From: 38-11 sp964539975
Lineage (GTDB): Bacteria > Bacillota > Clostridia > Tissierellales > Dethiosulfatibacteraceae
Direction: 5' to 3'
DNA: 64,000 nucleotides
Assembly: GCA_964539975.1 (NCBI GenBank)
Contig: CAZIKK010000004.1
Location: 62,001 to 126,000, forward strand
In this document: positions 1-7,494 of the stretch, piece after piece
How the letters are laid out: each line of letters opens with the position of its first letter
Position numbering within the stretch: position 1 is the first letter of the stretch
The notes under the pieces: generated by a model
The model's input: only the letters and a program-made list of their open reading frames with translations
Database searches by the model: none
Told to the model about the DNA's origin: nothing
Translations under genes and position numbers: made by a program

Positions 1-73
1 TTCCATTTCTAACAACTGCAGCAGCCGTTTCATCACAGGAGGTTTCAATCGCTAATATATGTCGGTCTTTCAT
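1..73 (-). CDS. tsaD: TsaD, tRNA t6A threonylcarbamoyltransferase, N-terminal fragment
   Basis: Only the first 24 codons lie in the window; the rest runs off the left edge. They read MKDRHILAIETSCDETAAAV and a few more residues, the conserved start of the TsaD/Kae1/YgjD family, with the ASKHA-fold phosphate-1 segment and the ETSCDETA motif. TsaD transfers the threonylcarbamoyl group to A37 of ANN-decoding tRNAs together with TsaB and TsaE, both encoded just upstream here. Its ATG overlaps the stop of the preceding small gene (ATGA), which indicates translational coupling in one operon. Identification is firm although the gene is partial. Confidence 0.93.
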   Translation of the reverse strand, partial: MKDRHILAIETSCDETAAAVVRNG

Positions 74-279
74 ACCATCCCCTCTTTCTTTATCAATTCT
101 GTCGCTAAGATATTTTTATATAAAAAAGTACGCCTAGCCTTTCTTAAATAGCAAAAAGCAATAATTTTTTCATCTTCAATGGCCAAAACTTTTATAGTCC
201 TTTCCGTAATAATGCCTTTATTATCATAAACAATTTTTACCAAATAGTTCTCTTCCAGAGATTTTTTTAATCCATACAT
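70..279 (-). CDS. Small WYL-like domain protein in the tsa cluster
   Basis: A 69-residue protein if started at the ATG at 279, which has an AGGTGG site seven bases upstream; a TTG at 285 is possible but badly placed. The pattern of a KIVYDN strand, a charged turn, a second strand, an FCYLRKARRTF segment and a short tail resembles a stand-alone WYL (Sm-like) domain core, where the Y.R..RRTF region binds ligand or nucleic acid. There is no helix-turn-helix part. It sits between rimI and tsaD with overlaps at both ends, so it is co-translated with them. The function is unknown; the WYL resemblance is inference from pattern. Confidence 0.6.
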   Translation of the reverse strand: MYGLKKSLEENYLVKIVYDNKGIITERTIKVLAIEDEKIIAFCYLRKARRTFLYKNILATELIKKEGMV

Positions 280-281
280 CT

Positions 282-749
282 TCAATCCACCTGTGTCATT
301 TCTTTTATCATAACATGCGCATTTTCCATAGGTTGTTTGTAATAATCCGGTATCGTATGAACCACTCTAAACCCGTGGTGCTCATATAAAGAGATAGCAG
401 CTTTATTCCCAACTCTTACTTCTAGGACTATTTTTATCACTTTCTTTGCTTTTAAATAACTCAGGACATTTTCCATCAAATAATGTCCAAAGCCTTTTCC
501 CCTTTGATATGGGCTAATGGCTAAATTATTAATAGATGCTTCATCGTCTAAAATCATTATCGATATATACCCAATCAAATCCTCTTTCATCCAAAGGCCG
601 AGTAATTCAATATGCTTGCTTGTGATATCCGATCGAAACATGTTTTTATTCCATGGGTCTGGAAAGGATAGATTTTCAAGATTGACAATCTCTTCCAGTG
701 AATCTAAAGTACATGGCCTAATTTGCAACATTTCCTTTCTATGGCACAT
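282..749 (-). CDS. rimI: RimI-type ribosomal protein N-acetyltransferase (GNAT family)
   Basis: A GNAT acetyltransferase of 155 residues using the ATG at 749, which has an AAAGGA site at good distance. The longer reading frame to 797 lies deep inside tsaB and is unlikely. The acetyl-CoA binding motif A is visible as LAISPYQRGKGFGHYLMENV (R/Q-x-x-G-x-G/A), followed by a VLEVRVGNKAAISLYEHHGF segment typical of RimI, which acetylates the N-terminal alanine of ribosomal protein S18. It overlaps the end of tsaB by about eleven bases and is followed at once by the WYL-like gene. The tsaB-rimI-tsaD order is a well-known arrangement in Firmicutes. Confidence 0.9.
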   Translation of the reverse strand: MCHRKEMLQIRPCTLDSLEEIVNLENLSFPDPWNKNMFRSDITSKHIELLGLWMKEDLIGYISIMILDDEASINNLAISPYQRGKGFGHYLMENVLSYLKAKKVIKIVLEVRVGNKAAISLYEHHGFRVVHTIPDYYKQPMENAHVMIKEMTQVD

Positions 750-1446
750 TCGTTTTATTCCTTTCCGCTTGGGAGGGTCTAATATAGTTAGGGGCAAAGG
801 ATTCTATGCTTGTCGATTTTCCTTGAAGATAAGCTTGGTAGCCCAGTTCGCATATAGCATGCGCTTTTATAACATCCTCGTATGTGCTATCAGTGAAGCG
901 TGGCACACCTCGATTAAGATAGAGGGATTCAATCAAATTCTGATGTTTTTTTGCCCCATCTCCCACAAAAAAAGGTTGACTGTGTTTTGTCGATAACTCC
1001 TCGATTAAAGAAGAGATATGGGACATGTCGGGTGAAGCTAACTCAATGAACTCATTGTTATTCCATTGGTAAGTTGCATGATAAACTCTATCTCCCCTTG
1101 CATCAATTAAAGGAATGATGGGGTTTTGAATATATTTGATGTTATAAGCCAACGCGGAAGTTGCGCTAATAGAGGCTATGTTTTGATTTCCAACAAAACC
1201 AATCCCTTTTGCGATAGCTCCTCCAATGCGTAGCCCTGTGTAAGATCCCGGGCCCTCATCAATGGCTATCAGATTCAAATCTAAAGGTTTAAGATCAAGT
1301 GACGTCAATAAATCAACTATGAGCGGCATTAATTTCTCTGAATGTGTCAGCTTATGGTTTAACGTAAACTCGCCCAATAATTGTCTGTTTTTCATAACAG
1401 CGCAAGAGGCAGCCGTACTAGATGATTCAATTCCTAAAATAATCAT
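739..1446 (-). CDS. tsaB: TsaB, tRNA t6A biosynthesis protein
   Basis: A protein of 235 residues, the usual size of TsaB/YeaZ. It begins MIILGIESSSTAASCAV, the ASKHA-fold signature, and carries GPGSYTGLRIGGAIAKGIG, the strongly conserved TsaB motif, near residues 66-84. TsaB is an inactive paralogue of TsaD and forms the dimerisation platform of the TsaBDE complex that makes threonylcarbamoyladenosine in tRNA. The gene overlaps the end of tsaE by 20 bases and the beginning of rimI, so translation of the three is coupled. The C-terminal half is variable, as is normal for the family. Confidence 0.95.
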   Translation of the reverse strand: MIILGIESSSTAASCAVMKNRQLLGEFTLNHKLTHSEKLMPLIVDLLTSLDLKPLDLNLIAIDEGPGSYTGLRIGGAIAKGIGFVGNQNIASISATSALAYNIKYIQNPIIPLIDARGDRVYHATYQWNNNEFIELASPDMSHISSLIEELSTKHSQPFFVGDGAKKHQNLIESLYLNRGVPRFTDSTYEDVIKAHAICELGYQAYLQGKSTSIESFAPNYIRPSQAERNKTNVP

Positions 1447-1915
1447 ATCTTCCCAACTCCTTAATCAGGCAATCAAACACGTCACCTTTTCCAGACAGTT
1501 CTATTTGCCGTATACCTGTGGCTGGTTCTACATGGATAATTAGGTATACCTTGTTTTCAGGCAACAATTCTTTCAGTACTCTAGCCCACTCTAGAACAAA
1601 CAACCCTTTTGAATAGATGTATTGATCTATGTCAATTTCATAAGCTTCTTCTACCCCTTCAAGACGATAGGCATCCATATGATGAAAAGGCAGATCTCCG
1701 TCATAAGTCTTAACTATGCTAAAAGTTGGGCTGGTAATAGGTTCTGAGATATTCAAATGTTTGCCGATGGCTTTTGCTAAAGTTGTTTTCCCAGCACCCA
1801 AGTCGCCATCTAAACAAATAATGCTTCCTTCTTTGGCGCATGTGACAATCATTTCGCCCAATAATTCTGTATGTTCCAATGTTTTTAACTCAAATCTAAT
1901 CCATTCATTGATCAT
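1427..1915 (-). CDS. tsaE: TsaE, P-loop ATPase of tRNA t6A biosynthesis
   Basis: A protein of 162 residues with a Walker A motif GDLGAGKTTLAKAIGKHL (about residues 37-54) followed by SPTFSIVKTY and HMDAYRL, which are the family-specific switch-like segments of TsaE/YjeE. TsaE is the ATPase that resets the TsaBD complex. The ATG at 1915 is preceded by an AGGAGA site. It is the first gene of the tsaE-tsaB-rimI-WYL-tsaD run; the 110 bases upstream contain the ribU terminator, so the operon promoter should lie in 1916-1975. Confidence 0.95.
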   Translation of the reverse strand: MINEWIRFELKTLEHTELLGEMIVTCAKEGSIICLDGDLGAGKTTLAKAIGKHLNISEPITSPTFSIVKTYDGDLPFHHMDAYRLEGVEEAYEIDIDQYIYSKGLFVLEWARVLKELLPENKVYLIIHVEPATGIRQIELSGKGDVFDCLIKELGRYDYFRN

Positions 1916-1973
1916 TTTTGTCTCCTTCTATTGTTGACTACATCCATTATACATAGTTATTTTTGAGACATCA

Positions 1974-2004
1974 ATAAAAAACAGCTTGTTTGATCAAGCT
2001 GTTT
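1974..2004 (-). terminator. Intrinsic terminator after ribU
   Basis: On the minus strand a 10-bp perfect stem (AAACAGCTTG paired with CAAGCTGTTT, six-base loop) runs directly into a tract of T residues, about 20 bases after the ribU stop codon. It separates ribU from the tsa operon. Confidence 0.85.
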
Positions 2005-2025
2005 AGTCTGTCTTGGCTCTTTTGC

Positions 2026-2640
2026 TTATTTATGTAATATGGGTGAAACTTTTTTGTATAATAGCACTGTAACTGCTGACACAGCAATTCCCTTCACAAG
2101 ATTGAATGGTAAAACAGCAAATAGCACCAATGATTCTAAGCTTGTGATTGATCCATTCAGCGCGTTGCCCATATCAACAAAGAATTGAATCGGTACGCCA
2201 TACACTCTTGCATAAACAGGCAACAAGACAAAGTAATTTGCCAATGATGCAAAAATGACCATGGTTACAATACCTACCGACAGTCCAATCAATGCAGATC
2301 TCATCGTTTTGTTACGGTGATAAATGTAGGATGCAGGGACAACTAATGCGCAACCAATCACAAAATTTGCCGCTTCTCCTACCCCACCAGTTACCGTTCC
2401 ATTGAGTACAAAATTAAGAAGAATTTTGATAAACTCAATCATTATCGCCGCAACAGGACCCATGGCAAATCCACCAATTAATACAGCGACTTCGCTAAAG
2501 TCCAATTTGTAAAAGTTGGGTGCAAACCAAAGAGGGGTTTGCAATAGCATCAATACGCCTGCAACAGCTGATAGCATTGCTATCTTGGTTAGTTCTTTTG
2601 TGTAGCCTCTTTTTTTAGCTACAGTTGTTTTTAGTGACAT
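2026..2640 (-). CDS. ribU: Riboflavin ECF transporter substrate-binding protein RibU
   Basis: The ATG at 2640 with an ideal GGAGGT site gives about 204 residues; the longer frame to 2703 runs into the terminator hairpin and is rejected. The protein has five to six hydrophobic helices and the RibU-type segments FAPNFYKLDFSEVAVLIGG and GEAANFVIGCALVVPASYIY, and it ends in a basic helix. RibU is the membrane S-component that binds riboflavin and works with the shared EcfA/A'/T energising module encoded elsewhere. The FMN riboswitch directly upstream supports the substrate assignment independently of the protein sequence. Monocistronic, bounded by a leader terminator and its own terminator. Confidence 0.93.
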   Translation of the reverse strand: MSLKTTVAKKRGYTKELTKIAMLSAVAGVLMLLQTPLWFAPNFYKLDFSEVAVLIGGFAMGPVAAIMIEFIKILLNFVLNGTVTGGVGEAANFVIGCALVVPASYIYHRNKTMRSALIGLSVGIVTMVIFASLANYFVLLPVYARVYGVPIQFFVDMGNALNGSITSLESLVLFAVLPFNLVKGIAVSAVTVLLYKKVSPILHK

Positions 2641-2672
2641 GAAAATACCTCCAATTCTGATTGATTCAGAGA

Positions 2673-2701
2673 CAAAAAAAGCCTCTGATATCCTCAGAGG
2701 C
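2673..2701 (-). terminator. Regulatory terminator of the FMN riboswitch
   Basis: An 8-bp GC-rich stem (GCCTCTGA with TCAGAGGC, five-base loop) is followed by seven T residues on the minus strand, between the riboswitch aptamer and the ribU Shine-Dalgarno. This is the expression platform: with FMN bound, transcription should stop here. Confidence 0.85.
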
Positions 2702-2727
2702 ATACTGATAGAATTAAAAAATCAAAC

Positions 2728-2838
2728 AGATCTTCTATCATCCAGACTTTACTGTCGGTATCGGAATTGCACCGATTCAACCAATTGGTTCGCGGACTGT
2801 CACCGCCGGTCGGGAATTTCACCCTGCCCCGAAGATTC
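2728..2838 (-). promoter_or_regulatory. FMN riboswitch (RFN element)
   Basis: The minus strand contains the hallmark conserved blocks of the RFN element in order: CTTCGGGGCAGGGTG, AAATTCCCGACCGGCGGTGA, CAGTCCGCGA, and near the end GTCTGGATG AGAAGA-like closure. The outer stem pairs ATCTTC at the 5' side with GAAGAT at the 3' side. The aptamer senses flavin mononucleotide and here controls ribU through the downstream hairpin at 2673-2701. Confidence 0.96.
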
Positions 2839-2845
2839 TATGGTT

Positions 2846-2874
2846 AGTATAATCACCTTTTTGTGTCTTGTCAA
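2846..2874 (-). promoter_or_regulatory. SigA-type promoter of ribU
   Basis: Minus-strand TTGACA (2869-2874) and TATACT (2846-2851) are separated by exactly 17 bases, which puts the transcription start close to the first base of the FMN aptamer. Confidence 0.85.
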
Positions 2875-2908
2875 TCCTTTGTGAAAATATTATTATTTTT
2901 GCATGGTT

Positions 2909-4597
2909 TCATTCGCTTAATGTCTCTTCTACACCTAGTGTTTCTTCGTCGGTCTTTTTGCCTATAAATTTAACGAAGAAATAAATACCCACAAAACCAA
3001 AGGCTAAAGCCAGTAAAGAACCTAGAATGCTATTGAATAGACCCACAATCAAATAGGAAATGATCGCAAAAGCTGCGCCAGTTATAGCGTAAGGCATTTG
3101 AGTTTTTACATGGTCTATGTGGTCAGAGCCTGATGCCATGGAAGACATGATAGTGGTATCCGAAATGGGAGAACAATGGTCACCAAAAATGGAACCTGAC
3201 AACACAGCGCTTAATGTAGCCAATACGACTGGGGATGTGGTTGGATCACCTGTTACATAAGCACTTGCAAGCGGCACAGCTAAAGGAACGACAATAGCCA
3301 TTGTGCCCCAAGATGTTCCTGTTGAAAATGCCACCAAACAAGAAATGGCAAATACTAATATGGGGAGCAAGAGTGATGGAACGGTTGTAGAGACGACTTG
3401 AATTAAGAAATCAGCTGTTCCGACATCTCCAACAACTGAGCCAATCGACCAGGCCAAAATTAGAATGATTGCTGTGATTAACAAGGATTTGCATCCGTCC
3501 ACCCAAGCATCGAAAACTTCTGATAAATTCATGATTTTTCTGCTCAAAGCCAATATACCTGCCACAATACTTCCAATAATAGCAGCCCAAATCAACACGA
3601 CCGAAGCATCTGCATTTCCAAAACAATCACGGATGGCCGTGATAGGTATTTCGCCTTCACCCAATACCCAACCGTTATACCATAATCCAAAAAAAGTAGA
3701 AAGAATTAAAACTAAAATAGGTAATACTGCGTTAGAAACTTTAAGTTCAATTTTTCTATTGTCTGAAAATTCTTCAAAATCCAAATTGGACATAGGCTGT
3801 GCATTGTCCGACAATAATTTTCCTGTTGTTCTAGCTCTGACTTCTGCGTCGTACATAGGACCATAGTCTTTTCTTTGGAGTATTAAATTATAGATTAAAA
3901 CCAACGCGAAAATATTATAAAATGCATAAGGAATTGTTCTTATGAAGACCATGAAAAAATTACCTTGAACGCCCATATTGGTAAACACGTCTGCAATAAG
4001 TCCTATTTCGTATCCAATCCATGTCGAAATGAACGCCATACCGGCAACAGGCGCGGCGGTGGAGTCAACTATATAAGCTAGTTTTTCTCTTGAAACATTC
4101 ATTTTGTCCGTTAAAGGACGCATAGTCGGTCCAACAATCAGAGTGTTTGCATAATCATCAAAGAAGACCACAATGCCCATAAGTGTGGTAGCCAATTGAG
4201 CACTTTTTGCATTTTTAGCTTTTTTTGCCAAAGCTTCAGCAATGGCTTTAGTTCCACCCATCTTTCCTATGATTCCAACCATACCGCCGATTGAAAGAGT
4301 GAAAATAATGATCCCTGCGTTCCACTCATCAGCCAAGCTTCCCAAGATATATGTGTCTAAGGTTCTCAAAAATGAAATGAAAGGATTATAGCCATTGAGC
4401 ATCATGACGCCTGAGAAAATGCCGATAAACAAAGACAGGATAACTTGCTTCGTTAAGAAGGCTAACGCAATGGCAAGTAGCGGTGGAAGCAAAGAAAAAG
4501 CCCCATATGGGCTACCGCCATCATCTGCAAAAACAGGAACAGACATGACAAAAATGAGCAACAAAACCAGTCCAATGATACGATATTTGGTTTTCAT
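2909..4597 (-). CDS. NhaC-family Na+/H+ antiporter or related organic-acid/cation exchanger
   Basis: A 562-residue polytopic membrane protein starting at an ATG with a strong purine-rich site. It opens with a hydrophobic signal-anchor, then about a dozen hydrophobic segments, with family motifs such as FFDDYANTLIVGPTMRPLTD (residues about 145-165) and STGTSWGTMAIVVPLAVPLA plus GSIFGDHCSPISDTTIMSS near the C-terminus. These are the paired DDY and DHCSPISDT signatures of the NhaC/ion-transporter superfamily. The loop at residues about 240-290 is charged and cytoplasmic. Members exchange Na+ for H+ or take up amino acids, so the exact substrate cannot be read from sequence. It is transcribed alone. 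Confidence 0.85.
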   Translation of the reverse strand: MKTKYRIIGLVLLLIFVMSVPVFADDGGSPYGAFSLLPPLLAIALAFLTKQVILSLFIGIFSGVMMLNGYNPFISFLRTLDTYILGSLADEWNAGIIIFTLSIGGMVGIIGKMGGTKAIAEALAKKAKNAKSAQLATTLMGIVVFFDDYANTLIVGPTMRPLTDKMNVSREKLAYIVDSTAAPVAGMAFISTWIGYEIGLIADVFTNMGVQGNFFMVFIRTIPYAFYNIFALVLIYNLILQRKDYGPMYDAEVRARTTGKLLSDNAQPMSNLDFEEFSDNRKIELKVSNAVLPILVLILSTFFGLWYNGWVLGEGEIPITAIRDCFGNADASVVLIWAAIIGSIVAGILALSRKIMNLSEVFDAWVDGCKSLLITAIILILAWSIGSVVGDVGTADFLIQVVSTTVPSLLLPILVFAISCLVAFSTGTSWGTMAIVVPLAVPLASAYVTGDPTTSPVVLATLSAVLSGSIFGDHCSPISDTTIMSSMASGSDHIDHVKTQMPYAITGAAFAIISYLIVGLFNSILGSLLALAFGFVGIYFFVKFIGKKTDEETLGVEETLSE

Positions 4598-4685
4598 GAC
4601 AAACCCCCTTAATATGATTTAGTTAATGGAAGATAAGTATATTTATTATTATGTATGACTATATACACTCATTGCCATTGAATAA

Positions 4686-4691
4686 ATTATA
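4686..4691 (-). promoter_or_regulatory. Candidate -10 element upstream of the NhaC-type gene
   Basis: A TATAAT hexamer preceded by TG at the extended -10 position (TGATATAAT) lies about 90 bases before the start codon. No good -35 is seen at 16-18 bases, so this would be an extended -10 promoter. Confidence 0.45.
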
Positions 4692-4725
4692 TCATAAAAT
4701 ATCCGGAGGTTAAATAATTATTTAT

Positions 4726-5367
4726 TCACTTCTCGAAGTCATTAATTACAGAAAAAAGGTCGTCATAATTACTTATCACATACTTAGGACGGTGATCCGA
4801 GTCCATAGAAGCCAACTTTGACCATCCAACCAACACAGGTGTAACACCTGCATTTCTTGCACACTCAACATCATATACGGTATCTCCTACAAATAAGGTT
4901 TCATGTGGTTGAGCTGATAATTCCCTCAGGCATTTTTCAAGAGGTTCCGGATGGGGCTTATGAAATTCGCTTTCAGTAGCGGTTATAGTACATTTAAAGT
5001 ATTTCGTAATATTATACATTTTAAGAACTTTATCTGTGCTTTCTCTTATTCTCGATGTCACAATTCCAAGAGTATAATTATGCGTATGGAGCCTCTTGAT
5101 AATCTCAACAGCTCCGGGGTATAGTTTCATAGTAGATTCAAAATTCTCATTATGGTAACGACGGTATTCTTTCAGTACGATAGGGTAATCTTGGTTAAAT
5201 TCTTCTTTTAAAACGTTCTCCAAGGTTTCTCCGAATGTTCTTTTAATATGAGACTCTTCCATAGTATGGCCTTTAAATATTTTGTATATGTGTTGGAATG
5301 AGTCAATGATCAATCTCTCTGAGTTTGCCAAGGTACCATCTAAATCGAAAACAATATTTTTTATCAT
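4726..5367 (-). CDS. HAD-superfamily phosphatase of the PpaX/Gph (phosphoglycolate phosphatase-like) group
   Basis: A 213-residue HAD hydrolase. Motif I is FDLDGTLANS at the N-terminus (catalytic Asp pair), motif II is GIVTSR near residue 102, and motifs III/IV are KPHPEPLEKCL and FVGDTVYDVECARNAG near residues 140-175. An alpha-helical C1 cap lies between motifs I and II, as in pyrophosphatase PpaX and phosphoglycolate phosphatase. The physiological substrate cannot be told from the sequence. It lies downstream of the cyclophilin gene but is separated from it by a hairpin. Confidence 0.82.
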   Translation of the reverse strand: MIKNIVFDLDGTLANSERLIIDSFQHIYKIFKGHTMEESHIKRTFGETLENVLKEEFNQDYPIVLKEYRRYHNENFESTMKLYPGAVEIIKRLHTHNYTLGIVTSRIRESTDKVLKMYNITKYFKCTITATESEFHKPHPEPLEKCLRELSAQPHETLFVGDTVYDVECARNAGVTPVLVGWSKLASMDSDHRPKYVISNYDDLFSVINDFEK

Positions 5368-5380
5368 CCTTTCTCCTTTT

Positions 5381-5414
5381 ACAAAAATAAAACTGCATTT
5401 CTACAGTTTTATTT
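5381..5414 (-). terminator. Terminator after the cyclophilin gene
   Basis: An 11-bp perfect stem (AAATAAAACTG with CAGTTTTATTT, eight-base loop) followed on the minus strand by TTTTGT. A/T-rich, so possibly leaky into the HAD gene that follows. Confidence 0.65.
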
Positions 5415-5424
5415 CACTGGTATT

Positions 5425-5943
5425 TTATTGTTTTATCGGTTCTCCAATAGGATCGCCTTCATATTCTATAGAAATGGTTTTGATAACTTGAGGTTCTTTT
5501 GGTTTGTCCCTGAAATCAGTTTTCATTTCTGCAATTTTGTCTACTACCTCTATTCCTACCATGACTTTGCCAAAAGCCGCATAACTGTTATCCAAATGGG
5601 GTGAATCTTGATGCATGATAAAAAACTGAGAGCCTGCAGAATCTGGGTGTTGTGCTCTTGCCATAGATAAAACACCTCTAGTGTGATTTAGATCATTGTC
5701 GAATCCATTCTGCTTGAATTCACCTTTAATGGCATATCCGGGTCCACCGGTTCCAGTCCCAGTGGGGCAGCCTCCTTGTATCATAAAACCTTTGATGACA
5801 CGGTGGAAAACCAAACCATCATAGAAGCCTTTTTGCGCCAAGGATATAAAGTTTTTGACTGTATTCGGTGCTTTGTCCAAGTATAATTCACCTTGTATCT
5901 TATCACCGTTTTCCATTTCAATGACAAATTTCGGATAGATCAT
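5425..5943 (-). CDS. ppiB: Cyclophilin-type peptidyl-prolyl cis-trans isomerase
   Basis: A 172-residue cytoplasmic cyclophilin. It contains the signature FHRVIKGFMIQGG (catalytic Arg within the FHR motif), GPGYAIKGEF, MARAQHPDSAGSQFFI (the Gln-Phe active-site segment) and the loop LDNSYAAFGKVMVG. It catalyses cis-trans isomerisation of X-Pro bonds. There is no signal peptide, so it acts in the cytoplasm. The extra 25 residues at the C-terminus rich in Lys, Glu and Pro are a normal family tail. The gene is 13 bases downstream of the S-layer-homology gene. Confidence 0.95.
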   Translation of the reverse strand: MIYPKFVIEMENGDKIQGELYLDKAPNTVKNFISLAQKGFYDGLVFHRVIKGFMIQGGCPTGTGTGGPGYAIKGEFKQNGFDNDLNHTRGVLSMARAQHPDSAGSQFFIMHQDSPHLDNSYAAFGKVMVGIEVVDKIAEMKTDFRDKPKEPQVIKTISIEYEGDPIGEPIKQ

Positions 5944-5956
5944 ATAGCCTCCTCTA

Positions 5957-7429
5957 TCAATTTTTAAGTTTCAAAGTTTTGATGGTACCAATAAGCTGAT
6001 GGTAATGGCTTGAATCTAGGTTCCCATAACTTGTGTGTTGCGACAATCGATTATAATAATCAACCAACCATTCTTGTGCTTCCACTGTGAAACCTACTTC
6101 TATTAGTCCATAAGTCAGGTTTAAAAGATAGTGGTTGAGAATTTCAAATTGATCAATCGCCCTTGTAATCGTTGATGTTTGGATTCTTGATTCTAATTGG
6201 TTCCCATTAATAAAAGACGACACATTAAGACTCAACTCTCGGTATTCTATTGCCCATGCATAGAATTCAGCCAAACGATCGGTATTGATAAAATAATCAA
6301 TAATCAAAAAATCTAAGTTAGCTTGTTGATACGCATCAACAGTAGTATATTTTATACTTGTCATGTAGTCAACTATTTCTGAATTGACATTATATTTGAT
6401 CATTTCTGTAAGCAAAAGGGTTTTTTCATCAATGGTCAAATTGTTTTCTTCTTGAAGGACATTGAACAATTCTTCACTGAGGTTGAGCTTTTCTTGATCA
6501 CTCAAGTTGCTATACTTAATCAAGTAATAGTTTAGACCAAACCGATTAAAGTAATTCTCCTCTTTGAGAGTCTTGAGTGTTTCAAGTGGTGTTTTGTCGT
6601 AAAGGGGCTCATCTCCTGGGAAAATATATCCGCCAAATTCCAAATATTCCAATGTGGTGATTGCTTTTATGAAATTAAAGTCGTTGCTTGTCAGATTTCG
6701 ATTATCATATTGGTGAAAAAACGGAAACCCATCACTCTTTTCTTTTCTTAAATATCGCACTGATTTTGGCAACTGTGCTTTTGAATACGAAGCCTCTTGA
6801 TAGATTCTTTTCGTTAAAACCGCTGCTTCTGCCCTACTCAGATTTGTATTAGGTCTGAATTGATTGTTGTTGTACCCGATAATAATTCCGTTGTTATAGA
6901 GCAAGTTTAATTCATCGTAGTACGGATTATTGGTGCTAATATCTGTAAACGTCAACGATTCATCCGTTATGCTTGGTAAATTCAGCGTAGCCGTCAGCAA
7001 AGCAGCCTGATAGCGTGAGATGGGACTACTTGGATTTAGTTTGTCTCCTGGAAATACATCATAAATAGTGTAATCAATGGATGGATTTGAAACCATATAA
7101 TGGTTGAAAGATAAAATATATGTGTACGCCCAATGATTGATGCTGATATCTGTGTAGTTGAGGCTTCCCCTTGTGTTTAATGAAACCATCTTATTTTCGT
7201 TTCCGATTTTGTACAAAACCTTCAAGTACTCCGCAATACTGATTGACTGATCTGGCCTAAAAGTATAGTCACCATATCCATTGAAAATCCTTAGACTATT
7301 GGTGGCTGTATAAATATCAGATTCTGCCCAGTGATTGTATACATCATAATAAAATGTATTGGCATGGCTTGTCAAAACTGGTGTGAAAAGCAATACCACG
7401 ACCAGTATCATGACCAACGTTTTTTTCAT
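5957..7429 (-). CDS. Exported protein with three S-layer homology domains
   Basis: A 490-residue protein with a clear signal peptide (MKKTLVMILVVVLLF, cleavage near SHA-N). Residues about 25-215 hold three SLH repeats, recognisable as YDVYNHWAESDIYTA with YTFRPDQSISIAEYLKV, FTDIS-type starts with SPISRYQAALLTA, and GYNNNQFRPNTNLSRAEAAV. SLH domains bind pyruvylated cell-wall polymer, so the protein should be held on the cell surface. The remaining ~270 residues are mostly helical, rich in Tyr, Asn and Leu, and match no domain I recognise; they could form a helical-repeat fold. Function unknown beyond wall attachment. Confidence 0.85.
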   Translation of the reverse strand: MKKTLVMILVVVLLFTPVLTSHANTFYYDVYNHWAESDIYTATNSLRIFNGYGDYTFRPDQSISIAEYLKVLYKIGNENKMVSLNTRGSLNYTDISINHWAYTYILSFNHYMVSNPSIDYTIYDVFPGDKLNPSSPISRYQAALLTATLNLPSITDESLTFTDISTNNPYYDELNLLYNNGIIIGYNNNQFRPNTNLSRAEAAVLTKRIYQEASYSKAQLPKSVRYLRKEKSDGFPFFHQYDNRNLTSNDFNFIKAITTLEYLEFGGYIFPGDEPLYDKTPLETLKTLKEENYFNRFGLNYYLIKYSNLSDQEKLNLSEELFNVLQEENNLTIDEKTLLLTEMIKYNVNSEIVDYMTSIKYTTVDAYQQANLDFLIIDYFINTDRLAEFYAWAIEYRELSLNVSSFINGNQLESRIQTSTITRAIDQFEILNHYLLNLTYGLIEVGFTVEAQEWLVDYYNRLSQHTSYGNLDSSHYHQLIGTIKTLKLKN

Positions 7430-7494
7430 AATAACCCCTCCTTGTATAATAGGCTTATCTCATCTCTTTGCTGTTTTTATTTCAAGTGTTGTGA

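Noticed and set aside
517..996. 159-codon plus-strand ORF opposite rimI and tsaB
   Set aside because: Antisense shadow of two clear genes; no family features.
2639..2884. Plus-strand ORF over the ribU leader
   Set aside because: It lies over the FMN riboswitch, terminator and promoter of the opposite strand and has no ribosome site or family likeness.
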